Assembly (NCBI RefSeq): GCF_902364025.1
Contig: NZ_CABJCG010000016.1
Location: 1 to 64,000, forward strand
Direction of reading: 5' to 3'
From: Enterocloster lavalensis
GTDB lineage: Bacteria > Bacillota > Clostridia > Lachnospirales > Lachnospiraceae
DNA: 64,000 bases
Part shown: one piece after another, positions 8,530-16,483 of the stretch
Position numbering within the stretch: position 1 is the stretch's first letter
Layout of the letters: every line of letters begins with the position of its first letter
The notes under the pieces: generated by a model
Seen by the model: only the letters and a program-made list of their open reading frames with translations
What the model was told of the DNA's origin: nothing
Databases searched by the model: none
Program-made: the position numbers and the translations under genes

Positions 8530-8562
8530 GAGGAAATGGTTTAAGGGAAACCATTTTTCCTC
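8530..8562 (+). terminator. Third hairpin in the same gap
   Basis: GAGGAAATGGTTT pairs with AAACCATTTTTCCTC with one extra T. Together with the two hairpins before it, it fills the 459-base gene-free stretch 8340-8798. Beyond it (8563-8758) I see nothing I can name. Confidence 0.45.
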
Positions 8563-8758
8563 ATATTAGTTATAATATATTTTTCGGGAAAAAGCAACAC
8601 CTTTTTACGGATGTGAGCGGGCATGAGCGGGCGGAAATTCCCTTAAAAACGGCGGTTTCTGTTTTTCCCCTCCCCACCCGGGCTGCCTGCATACAGCCTA
8701 TTCCGTTCTGGAATAATCCCTACAACTTATCCGAATTAGACTTGTGAACCAACCGGTT

Positions 8759-8782
8759 ATATGATTAAGAAAAGAATCATAT
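8759..8782 (+). repeat. Inverted repeat just before the gpmI ribosome site
   Basis: ATATGATT (8759-8766) and AATCATAT (8775-8782) flank eight bases and end three bases before GAGGAGG. It could be an operator or a 5'-leader hairpin. The palindrome AACCGGTT (8751-8758) adjoins it. Confidence 0.4.
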
Positions 8783-8798
8783 TTGAGGAGGTATCACA

Positions 8799-10373
8799 AT
8801 GTCACAACCGCAATACGGCGGCGCTTTCCTGGCGGAGGCCGTCAGAGCCGCCTACGCCGAAGGAATGGACGACTATCATTTGGAACCTATGGTTTTGACG
8901 GAGGGCGGCAGGCCCGTGGGCAGGATCACCGACGGGGACAGTGTGATTTTCTGCTGCCGCCGGGGTGAGCGGGAGATCGAGCTGACCGACATGTTTACGG
9001 ACCCCGGTTTCGCGCAGGTTCCCCGCCGTCCTCTCAAGGACCTTTATTTTGCCATCATGACCCTCTATCACGAGAAATTCAAGGATCTGCCCATCGCCTT
9101 TGCGCCCTCCCACGTGGAAATGCCTTTGGCCCAGGTGATTTCCCAGGCTGGAAAAAGCCAGTTCCACTGCGCCGAGTCGGAGAAGTTCGCCCATGTGACC
9201 TTTTTCCTGAACGGCGGGGAGAACGCCCCGTTTCCCGGGGAGACGGACAAATGCATTCCTTCCCCCAAGGGCGTGCCCTTTGACCAGAAGCCGGAGCTGT
9301 CCCTGCCGGAAGTGGCGGACGCGGTGACGGAGGCGCTGGGCCGGTATGATTTCATTGTCACGAATTTCGCCAACGGCGACGTGGTGGGCCACACGCTCAA
9401 TTCCAACGCCAAGCTGGCCGCCTGCCGGGAGGTCAGCAGCCGTCTGCAGCAGGTGGTGAGCGCCGCTCTCCGGGAGGACTATGTGGTTGCGATCACCGCC
9501 GACCACGGGAATATCGAGAAGCTTTACACGCCCGCAGGTAAGCCCGACGGAGCCCACACCGATAACCAGGTGGCCTTTGTGCTCATGGATCCCAGAACGG
9601 GCGGTCCCATCGGACTGAGGGACGGCGCGCTGTCCGACGTGGCGCCCACGGTGCTGGACGTGATGGGCATAAAAAAGCCCCGGGAAATGACCGGGGAATC
9701 CCTTGTTTCGGGCCACGAGTTCGGCCAGAACCGCCGGATGCTGCTCATCATTCTGGACGGCTGGGGGCTGGGGGACCAGACGGGAAACGACGCCATTTTT
9801 GCCGGGGACACCCCTTTCTGGGACGCGCTCGTCAGCGGGAAGTCCTGGTCCAGGCTTCACGCCTCCGGGCAATACGTGGGGCTGGGAGCGGGCAAGCCGG
9901 GCAACTCGGAGGCCGGGCACATCAACCTGGGAGCGGGCCGTCTGGTGCTCCAGGACGACGTCCGCCTGGACGCGGCGGTGAGGGACGGAAGCTTCCGGAA
10001 AAATCCCGTGTTCCTGGAGGCCATCGACCGCTGCCGCAATACCGGCCGGGCGCTGCACCTCTTGTCCTACCTGACCTACAAGTCCTCTCACGGCTCCATC
10101 GACTATCCCCTTTCCATCTGCGAAATGGCGAAGGACCTGCCGGAGGTGTACCTGCACATCATCTTTGACGGCCGCTCCACCGAGCCCGGCTCCGCCCCGG
10201 AAATGCTTCAGGCTTTGGATGAGAGACTGGCGCAGATTGGCGGCAATTTCCGTGTGGTGGACGGCGTGGGCCGCGGCCTGGCGCTGGACCGGGATCAAAA
10301 CTGGGGGAATGTGAAGCGGGTCTACGACGCTCTGACAGACGGCATGGAAGCACGTCAGTACGGGGAAGGCTGA
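8799..10373 (+). CDS. gpmI: Circularly permuted cofactor-independent phosphoglycerate mutase
   Basis: 524 residues, full length for iPGM (interconverts 3- and 2-phosphoglycerate), but with the two halves in swapped order. Residues 1-303 match the usual C-terminal part: GDSVIFCCRRGERE, AESEKFAHVTFF, NFANGDVVGH, ITADHGN, AHTDN, ending IKKPREMTGESLV. After a roughly 10-residue linker, residues 314-510 match the usual N-terminal part: MLLIILDGWGL, GNSEAGHINLGAGR, DGRS, GRGLALDRD, ending YDALTDG. Candidate catalytic residues by family knowledge are all present: Asp320, Ser370, His431, Arg459, Arg492, Arg498, Arg55, Arg58, Lys129, Asp194, His198, Asp235, His236, His253. Differences: DGRD reads DGRS and DKRW reads DQNW. 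ATG follows GAGGAGG; no separate N-terminal half lies upstream. The 3' end overlaps the convergent LysR gene by 19 bases. Activity on phosphoglycerate is inferred. Confidence 0.9.
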   Translation: MSQPQYGGAFLAEAVRAAYAEGMDDYHLEPMVLTEGGRPVGRITDGDSVIFCCRRGEREIELTDMFTDPGFAQVPRRPLKDLYFAIMTLYHEKFKDLPIAFAPSHVEMPLAQVISQAGKSQFHCAESEKFAHVTFFLNGGENAPFPGETDKCIPSPKGVPFDQKPELSLPEVADAVTEALGRYDFIVTNFANGDVVGHTLNSNAKLAACREVSSRLQQVVSAALREDYVVAITADHGNIEKLYTPAGKPDGAHTDNQVAFVLMDPRTGGPIGLRDGALSDVAPTVLDVMGIKKPREMTGESLVSGHEFGQNRRMLLIILDGWGLGDQTGNDAIFAGDTPFWDALVSGKSWSRLHASGQYVGLGAGKPGNSEAGHINLGAGRLVLQDDVRLDAAVRDGSFRKNPVFLEAIDRCRNTGRALHLLSYLTYKSSHGSIDYPLSICEMAKDLPEVYLHIIFDGRSTEPGSAPEMLQALDERLAQIGGNFRVVDGVGRGLALDRDQNWGNVKRVYDALTDGMEARQYGEG

Positions 10374-11251
10374 CTGGAAAAAAGATCCAGAAATTTCCGC
10401 TCCCACCAGGTCAGCGGCACATTTTTCCGGCAGACGCAGTCCACGGTGCGCTCCAGACTGACGTCCACGATCCGGCACCGGGCCAGCTCCCCGCCGGAGA
10501 GCTCCCGCCGGACGGTGGCGAGGGGCAAAATGGACACGCCCATACCCCGCATCACCCCCTGCTTGATGGCCTCGATGTTGCCGAAGTCCAGAAGCTGAGG
10601 GGCGTCCCCGCCGTGGATTTTCATCAGCCCTGCGATAAACTGCCGGGTGGCGGAGTCCTGCTCCGGCGCCAGCATGGTGAGGCGGCATATGTCCGCCCAG
10701 GGGACGGATTTGTCCGTTAGAGGGTGGTCCGGGGGCAGTACCAGGGCCATTTCCTCGCGAAAGAGCGGGGCTTCCAGGTAACCGGCCGGCGGTTTTACGC
10801 CCTCCGCCCGGGGCAGGATTGCCAGGGAAACCTTTCCGTCCGCCAGCAGGGATACGATTTTGGCCCGGAAGCCCACTGTGAAGCGGATTTCCAGTTCCGG
10901 CAGGGACTGTCGGGCCTTCTGGAGCACGGCGGGGAGCTGGTAGACCCCGATGCTGTTGGTGGCGCCCAGATACAGGATTTTCCTGCTGGTCTGACCTGCC
11001 GCGGCCAGCTCCTCCTGGAGCCGGGCGTAACCGTCCAGGCAGGAGACGGCGTAGGCGTAGGCTTTCTGTCCGCTGTCGTTGAGTACCAGGCGGCTGCCCT
11101 TGCGGTCGAACAGGCGGCAGTCCAGCTCGCGTTCCAGAGTGTTGATCTGTTTGGAGAGGGCGGACTGTGTGCAGAACAGCTTTTCCGCGGCCCGGATCTG
11201 CGTGCCTTCCTCGGCCAGGGTCCGCAGGGCCAGCAGTTTATCCATATCCAT
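10355..11251 (-). CDS. LysR-family transcriptional regulator
   Basis: 298 residues. N-terminal winged helix-turn-helix (MDKLLALRTLAEEGTQIRAAEKLFCTQSALSKQINTLERELDCRLFDR) and a C-terminal periplasmic-binding-like effector domain. ATG at 11251 has GAAAGGAG before it. It is divergent from the MBL/beta-CASP gene (45-base gap) and convergent with and overlapping the gpmI-like gene by 19 bases, so its natural target is likely the divergent promoter. The inducer is unknown. Confidence 0.9.
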   Translation of the reverse strand: MDMDKLLALRTLAEEGTQIRAAEKLFCTQSALSKQINTLERELDCRLFDRKGSRLVLNDSGQKAYAYAVSCLDGYARLQEELAAAGQTSRKILYLGATNSIGVYQLPAVLQKARQSLPELEIRFTVGFRAKIVSLLADGKVSLAILPRAEGVKPPAGYLEAPLFREEMALVLPPDHPLTDKSVPWADICRLTMLAPEQDSATRQFIAGLMKIHGGDAPQLLDFGNIEAIKQGVMRGMGVSILPLATVRRELSGGELARCRIVDVSLERTVDCVCRKNVPLTWWERKFLDLFSSQPSPY

Positions 11252-11295
11252 GGTGTTACTCCTTTCAAACTATAAAATTCGGAGGGTTCTTGATC

Positions 11296-12786
11296 ATGCA
11301 AAATAATCGGATCGCCGTCACTTCGCTGGGAGGCAGCGGCGAGGAGGCACGGAATTGCTTCCTGCTGGAGGCCGGAAACCACACGGTGCTGCTGGACTGC
11401 GGCGTGCGCCGGGAAGCGCTGGGGGAGTTTGACCGGGTTTATCCGGCGCTCACCCGCGAAATCGCCGGACGGCTCACCGCGGTGTTCCTGTCCCACGCCC
11501 ACGAGGACCATGTTGCCGCTCTTCCCTACCTCTATGAACTGGGGTACAGGGGAAATGTTTACGGCACGGAGGAAACCATCCGGCTGGCCAGGGGATTTAT
11601 GAAAAAGTGGGCGGATTTTGTGACTTCCGCGGGCGGGAGGCTCCCGTTTTCAGTGGAAACGATGAATCGGGTGGCATTTTCCACGATCTCCCTGGGCAGC
11701 CAGGTGGTAGAGGGCCTTTCCGTGACCGCAGGGCGCAGCGGGCATATGCTGGGGAGCTGCTGGCTGCGGTTTGAGCACGGTGGGAAAAGCCTGCTGTACA
11801 CGGGGGATATGACCCTCGCCGGGCGGCTCCTGGCCACCGATCTGCCGCCGGAGTCCGACGGTGCGGTGGTGGACTGCGCCTACGCCGGGCGAACCCTGTC
11901 CCAGGCCGGGCAGTACGACGCGCTGGTGGACCTGACGGAGGAGGTGGCCGCCGGAGGTGGAAAGCTGCTGCTCCCCGTGCCGCCGAACGGCCGGGGGAGC
12001 GACATTCTGCTCCATCTGTGCGAAAATCTGCGCGGGGTGCCGGTCTACGCGGAAGCCAATGTGGCCGCGCTGTGCGGCGAGCTTTTGAAAGAGCGGAAAT
12101 GGCTGCGGGCGGATGTGTGCGGTCGGATAAGTGGGGCGGGGGAGGAGTCAAATGGCGCGGGCCTGCCGTGCGGCCGGATAGACGCTGTGGCCCTGCCGGG
12201 CCGCCAGATAGACGCTGTGGCCCTGCCGTGCGGCCAGATAGACGCTGTTGGCCTACCGTGCGGCCGGATAGACGCTGTGGCCCTGCCGTGCGGCCAGATA
12301 GACGCTGTTGGCCTACCATGCGGCCGGATAGACGCTATGAACCGTGCCAATACGTTTACAAACGCCATCAGCCTCCCGGACGTCCAATCCCGCTCCCTGG
12401 CCCTCTCTGCGCCCGGCCCTGCCGTCTATCTCACCGGCGACGGCATGATGTCAGGCCCGGTCGCCGCGGCCTACTTCGAGGCGCTGAAAGGCGACGCGCG
12501 AAACTGTATCCTGATCACCGGCCACACCGCCCGGAGCGCCCTGGGTTCCCGGATATTTGAACCGGCATTCCGCGCTCAGGCGGGTCTTGCCGCCCGGGCC
12601 GAGCGCCTGACCATCAAGGTCCATCTGGACGACCAGGACGTGATCGCTCTCAACCGGTCCGTGCGGGCGAAAAAGATCCTGCTGTTCCACGCGCCGCTGG
12701 AAAACACCCGTGAACTGACCGGTAAGCTGCGCAACCTGGGCGTGGACGCCCGGTGCGGTCTGGAACCCCGGGCGCTGGAACTGTAA
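11296..12786 (+). CDS. MBL-fold/beta-CASP protein with in-frame repeat insertion
   Basis: 496 residues. The metallo-beta-lactamase part begins RIAVTSLGGSGEEARNCFLLE and has the zinc motif HAHEDH at residues 67-72, then GHMLGSC and YTGDMT. A beta-CASP-like part follows, with ITGHTARSALGSRIFE, KVHLDDQD and a C-terminal FHAPLENTREL. This architecture belongs to RNase J/CPSF-type nucleases, so an RNA or DNA nuclease role is likely but unproven. Residues about 289-348 are six 10-residue repeats of the type GLPCGRIDAV, inserted between an LRADVCG segment and the resumed fold. Start ATG at 11296 follows GGAGGG; the longer frame from 11167 overlaps the divergent LysR gene and is rejected. Confidence 0.85.
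   Translation: MQNNRIAVTSLGGSGEEARNCFLLEAGNHTVLLDCGVRREALGEFDRVYPALTREIAGRLTAVFLSHAHEDHVAALPYLYELGYRGNVYGTEETIRLARGFMKKWADFVTSAGGRLPFSVETMNRVAFSTISLGSQVVEGLSVTAGRSGHMLGSCWLRFEHGGKSLLYTGDMTLAGRLLATDLPPESDGAVVDCAYAGRTLSQAGQYDALVDLTEEVAAGGGKLLLPVPPNGRGSDILLHLCENLRGVPVYAEANVAALCGELLKERKWLRADVCGRISGAGEESNGAGLPCGRIDAVALPGRQIDAVALPCGQIDAVGLPCGRIDAVALPCGQIDAVGLPCGRIDAMNRANTFTNAISLPDVQSRSLALSAPGPAVYLTGDGMMSGPVAAAYFEALKGDARNCILITGHTARSALGSRIFEPAFRAQAGLAARAERLTIKVHLDDQDVIALNRSVRAKKILLFHAPLENTRELTGKLRNLGVDARCGLEPRALEL
12161..12340 (+). repeat. Six tandem 30-bp units inside the MBL gene
   Basis: Units start at 12161, 12191, 12221, 12251, 12281 and 12311, core GCGGCCGGATAGACGCTGTG. Units 3-4 and 5-6 are nearly identical 60-bp blocks, showing a later duplication. 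The period is a multiple of three, so the frame is kept. No spacers, so not a CRISPR array. Confidence 0.95.
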
Positions 12787-12795
12787 CGCCGCCTC

Positions 12796-14985
12796 CTAAA
12801 CCCCTTTCTGCTGAATCTGATACTGCTTCGGCGTCACCCCGGTGGTCTGCTTGAACAGCATGAAGAAATACTGCTTATTCTCGATCCCCACCTGTTCGGC
12901 CACGTCTTTGACCTTCACGCTGGGGTCCCGGAGAATCTCCTGAGCCCGGGCGATGCGCAGCTGGTTAATGTAATCGGTGAGGGAGCAGCCCTTGGCCTGG
13001 CGGAAAATGCGGCACAGGTATGCGGTGGACAGGTTAAACCGGTCCGCCAGGACCTGGGAGGACAGATTGGAGTCGCAGTAGGAGTCCTCGATGGCCGCGA
13101 TCACCTGGTCCAGGGAGCTGCCCTTGCGGCTGGCTTTTTTCTGCTGGATGTGCTCGGCGATCCGGGTAAAGACCGCCTCGCAGCCCCCGTTCAGGGCTTC
13201 CGGGGAAAAGCGCAGGGACTCCGACACCGCCTGGTAACCGCCGTCCGGGTCCGCCTCCCCGGGGAAACACTCAAAATACAGCTTCAACACTGCGCCAGTC
13301 AGGGCGGCCCAGGCGTACTGCACGCAGCGGCCGCTCTTTCCGTTTAATGAGGCCAGAAACTCCAGATACGCCTTGCCTGCCTTTCCCCCATATCCCTTTT
13401 TCAGCGCGTCCATCACATCCGAGACCCGCGCCTCCGGCTCCGCAGGGGAGTCGTCCAGCTGCGGGTAGTCCCGCACGAACAACATCGGCCCGCTCTGGTA
13501 CAGGAACCGAAGCTCATAAAACTCCACAAGTCTCCCGTAGACCTGGGGCAGGGCGGCAAACCCTTCGGCCTCCGTTCCCACCACGAACCAGCGGGCGGGG
13601 AACTGCGCGGAAAGCCTGTCCAAAACCGCCTGCGGCTCCTGCTCCCCTTGCAGGAAGAGGATGGTGTATTCGTTGTGCACGATCACCCCTTCGCAGCGGA
13701 CCTGCCCGTCCCGGACGCACTCCAGGTACAGGGGAAGCCGCAGCCCGTCGATCAGACAGAGCTGAATGGGCCGGTCTGCCAGAAGCTGCAGGTCGTACTC
13801 CCGGATCAATGCTTCGGGGCTCTCGTATTCCTGGCTACCGAACAGCAGGCCCTGAAGGACTTCCCCCCGGACCATGGCCCTGAGGGAGGCTTGAATCTGC
13901 CGGGCGTTGGAATTACTCTCAATCAGGTGGTTGAGGCTTTCCAGCATGGCGTCCGTATTCTGGGGCGCGTCCGGCGCGATATCGGAGATGCGCCGCGTGA
14001 TTTTGCGCAGCGGCACGTAGATATCCACGGAGATCATGGTGCCCGCAAGCAACAGGATACCAAAACCCGCGATCACGAACAAAAAGGTCTGTTCCTCCGT
14101 GTGCCTTAAGTCCTCCAGGCACTGGTCGTAGGGCAGGGATTTCACATAATACCAGGGGCGGTCCGGCATGCGCGAGAAAAAGCAGATCTGCCTGTCCTCC
14201 GCCTGATAGATAAAATAGCCGCTGTCCACGCCCTCGCCGGTCCGGGACAGTATTTTTTCGGTCAAAAGCGGGTACAGCTCCTGGCCCTCCCGGGCAGCGG
14301 AGGCAACCAGCGCCCCGTCCTCCTTTATAATGAACGCGTCCTCCCCGCCAAAGTAAAGGCGGTTCAGCCAGTTTTTGTTGATGTTGAACATGATCGCGTT
14401 ATCTTTGGGCAGGCCGTCCCGGTCCAGCTCAAAAAACAGGAAGGAGTAAAGCTCCCGGTTGCTGTAAATATTAGAAACGTCGGAGTGGCGGAGAATGGGA
14501 ACCAGCCGCCCGGACGCAGAGCGGTTTTCGTAGAGCTCCACCGCGTCCCGGTCCGCGAAGGCCGAAAAGGAGTCGCCCACCGCGCCGTAGGAGGAAGTGC
14601 TGTACACCCGCTGCTGCTTTCCATTAAAAATATAGATGGAGTCGATGATGGTACTGGAGGCCGAGTAGGTGTTCAGCTCCCGCACGCCGTCCACCATCTG
14701 CCAGTTGGTAAGCTCCTCGTAGGAGCGCAGCTTGACCACGGTGTTGCTGTAGAAAATCTGATTTACCATATTTTGGAGAAATTCCTCGGTGGAGGAGGAT
14801 GTGGCGCTGACCTGAAACACGAATTCCTCGTTGGCCCGGTTGATGGAGGACAGGAATGCCTTTTGAAATTGATGGTATAACAGTCCGAGAAGCGCCAGAA
14901 TCAACACAAAACTCATCAATACCACCGATAAAAACCGTATGGAGATTATGTCCCTCCCTGGACTGGTTTTTTCTTCCTTTTTCAT
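12796..14985 (-). CDS. Membrane-anchored AraC-type regulator with extracellular sensor
   Basis: 729 residues. Membrane helix at about 20-42, a roughly 250-residue extracellular sensor region (Cache-like by position), a second membrane helix (FVIAGFGILLLAGTMISVDIYV), a cytosolic linker, and a C-terminal AraC/XylS double helix-turn-helix (last about 100 residues, NLSSQVLADRFNLSTAYLCRIFRQAKG, then VKVKDVAEQVGIENKQYFFMLFKQTTGVTPKQYQ). Such one-component sensor-regulators commonly sit beside ABC importer genes and respond to the imported ligand. It is divergent from the importer at 15227-20401, its likely target. The ATG at 14985 follows AAAGGAG; an upstream in-frame ATG at 15015 lacks one. Confidence 0.88.
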   Translation of the reverse strand: MKKEEKTSPGRDIISIRFLSVVLMSFVLILALLGLLYHQFQKAFLSSINRANEEFVFQVSATSSSTEEFLQNMVNQIFYSNTVVKLRSYEELTNWQMVDGVRELNTYSASSTIIDSIYIFNGKQQRVYSTSSYGAVGDSFSAFADRDAVELYENRSASGRLVPILRHSDVSNIYSNRELYSFLFFELDRDGLPKDNAIMFNINKNWLNRLYFGGEDAFIIKEDGALVASAAREGQELYPLLTEKILSRTGEGVDSGYFIYQAEDRQICFFSRMPDRPWYYVKSLPYDQCLEDLRHTEEQTFLFVIAGFGILLLAGTMISVDIYVPLRKITRRISDIAPDAPQNTDAMLESLNHLIESNSNARQIQASLRAMVRGEVLQGLLFGSQEYESPEALIREYDLQLLADRPIQLCLIDGLRLPLYLECVRDGQVRCEGVIVHNEYTILFLQGEQEPQAVLDRLSAQFPARWFVVGTEAEGFAALPQVYGRLVEFYELRFLYQSGPMLFVRDYPQLDDSPAEPEARVSDVMDALKKGYGGKAGKAYLEFLASLNGKSGRCVQYAWAALTGAVLKLYFECFPGEADPDGGYQAVSESLRFSPEALNGGCEAVFTRIAEHIQQKKASRKGSSLDQVIAAIEDSYCDSNLSSQVLADRFNLSTAYLCRIFRQAKGCSLTDYINQLRIARAQEILRDPSVKVKDVAEQVGIENKQYFFMLFKQTTGVTPKQYQIQQKGV

Positions 14986-15159
14986 GATTTTGCACACTCC
15001 TTTCCACATAAGCACTATAACATATATGCAATATGTTTGAAAAGAGCAAAAAGATTTGAAATTCGAATATCGGAAAAAAAGTCCTATTTTTGTACTTTAC
15101 ACCATATGAGAGACAAATTAAGATGGGAGCATACAGGAGCTGACACTCCAATGTGTTTT

Positions 15160-15169
15160 AAACGCGTTT
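15160..15169. promoter_or_regulatory. Palindrome in the AraC/importer divergent gap
   Basis: AAACGCGTTT is a perfect 10-bp palindrome with AT flanks (TTTTAAACGCGTTTTAAATACTGT), about 60 bases before the importer start. It may be an operator; no more can be said. Confidence 0.3.
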
Positions 15170-15226
15170 TAAATACTGTAAACCAAGAGACACAAACGAA
15201 AAGGGAAGAAGAAAGGATATGATCGT

Positions 15227-16342
15227 ATGAAAAAGAGACTTGTATCAATCACGTTGGCCACAACAATGCTGTTATCCCTGACCGCCTGCGGCTCCGGAAA
15301 TTCCGGCGGCGCGGCAGGCACCGCCGCTCCCGCGGCTCCTGAGACAACGGCGGCCGGTTCCGGGGCCGGCTCCGAAGCGGGCTCTGAGGCCGCCGCAGAA
15401 GGGGCGGAGGATTATAAAGGAACCGTGATGCTCTACTCCTCCACCGACGAGGGCGTGATCATCGCGTTAAAGGAAGCGTTTGAAACGAAGTATCCCAATG
15501 TAACGCTGGATTATTACGCCGCCACCTCCGGCAAGTGCGTGACAAAGCTGGCCACCGAGTTCCAGTCCGGCACAGTGGCCTGCGACCTGGCCTGGCTGGC
15601 GGACCCCTCCGCCATGATCACCCTGAAGGACGACGGAAACCTGCTGGCCTACAAATCCCCCTACGCGGAAGGCATCGACGGCAAGTTTAAGGATGCGGAC
15701 GGCTATTACAGCGGCGCCCGCCTGCTGCTCATGGGCGTGACCTTCAGCACCACAACCTGCTCCGACGAGGAGGCTCCCACCAACTACGACGGCTTCCTGG
15801 GCGAGAGCTTTAAGGATCAGATCGTGATGACCGATCCCACCGGCTCCGGCTCCACCAAGGCCCTGGTTTACGCACTGACAAATAATTCCAATTACGGCTG
15901 GGAATATTTTGAAAAGTTAAAGGAACAGGGCGTGGAGCTTCAGTCCAGCTCCGGTTCCACCAACAACGGCATCGCCTCCGGCGCTTACAAGCTGGGCTTC
16001 GGCGTGGACTACAACACCAAAAACCTGATGGCCGAGGGCTCTCCCCTGGGCTGGCACGACACCAAGGACATTGTGGCCGTTCCCTGCCCCATCGGAATCC
16101 CCAAGGGCGCTCCTCACGAGGAACTGGCCCAGCTGCTCTATGACTTTATCCTGGACCCCGAGGGCGGACAGGCCATCCTGACCCAGTACAACATCACCCC
16201 CATCGTGGACGGCGTCGCCCTTCCCGAGGGTATGATGAAGGCATCCGAGATCGCCAGCCTGGCCCTGCCCATCGACTGGGTGGACCTGGCCGCGGTGAGC
16301 AACGAGCTTCTGGATCGTTTTGACGCCATCTTCAAGAACTAA
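15227..16342 (+). CDS. ABC importer substrate-binding lipoprotein (iron/polyamine type)
   Basis: 371-residue lipoprotein: signal peptide with lipobox LTAC (Cys about 21), then a Gly/Ala/Ser-rich linker to about residue 62, then an extracellular-solute-binding domain beginning DYKGTVMLYSSTDEGVIIALKEAFETKYP, typical of the ferric iron/2-aminoethylphosphonate (AfuA/FutA) cluster. Likely ligand: ferric iron or a small phosphonate or polyamine; this is inference. ATG at 15227 follows AAAGGATATGATCGT. First gene of the importer operon; a hairpin lies in the 141-base gap to the ATPase gene. Confidence 0.87.
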   Translation: MKKRLVSITLATTMLLSLTACGSGNSGGAAGTAAPAAPETTAAGSGAGSEAGSEAAAEGAEDYKGTVMLYSSTDEGVIIALKEAFETKYPNVTLDYYAATSGKCVTKLATEFQSGTVACDLAWLADPSAMITLKDDGNLLAYKSPYAEGIDGKFKDADGYYSGARLLLMGVTFSTTTCSDEEAPTNYDGFLGESFKDQIVMTDPTGSGSTKALVYALTNNSNYGWEYFEKLKEQGVELQSSSGSTNNGIASGAYKLGFGVDYNTKNLMAEGSPLGWHDTKDIVAVPCPIGIPKGAPHEELAQLLYDFILDPEGGQAILTQYNITPIVDGVALPEGMMKASEIASLALPIDWVDLAAVSNELLDRFDAIFKN

Positions 16343-16354
16343 GCCATCACAGAC

Positions 16355-16385
16355 GATGACCCGCAGGCAGAACCCGTGGGTCATC
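16355..16385 (+). promoter_or_regulatory. Intercistronic stem-loop
   Basis: GATGACCC (16355-16362) pairs with GGGTCATC (16378-16385). There is no T tract. Placed between the binding-protein gene and the ATPase/permease genes, it probably protects the upstream mRNA and gives more binding protein than transporter. Confidence 0.4.
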
Positions 16386-16483
16386 GCATTCAAAAAGGAG
16401 GACGCCGGACCGGGTGGCATTCTGGAGATTGATTTCTGCCGGCCGGGCGTCTTTCCCAAATTGACTGAAAGGGGAATCGTACA

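Noticed and set aside
8799..10373. Two separate half-genes or a frameshift at the swapped phosphoglycerate mutase
   Set aside because: The frame is continuous through the linker with no stop, only one good ribosome site exists, and no extra half lies on either side.
8802..10688. 628-codon open frame on the minus strand across the permuted gpmI gene
   Set aside because: High GC leaves the antisense frame open; the product matches no family and has no ribosome site, while the plus strand carries conserved iPGM motifs.
12161..12340. CRISPR-like array of 30-bp repeats
   Set aside because: Units are directly adjacent without spacers and keep the reading frame of the MBL protein.
16355..16385. 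Terminator between binding-protein and ATPase genes
   Set aside because: No T tract after the stem, and the genes downstream clearly belong to the same transporter; kept as an intercistronic stem-loop.
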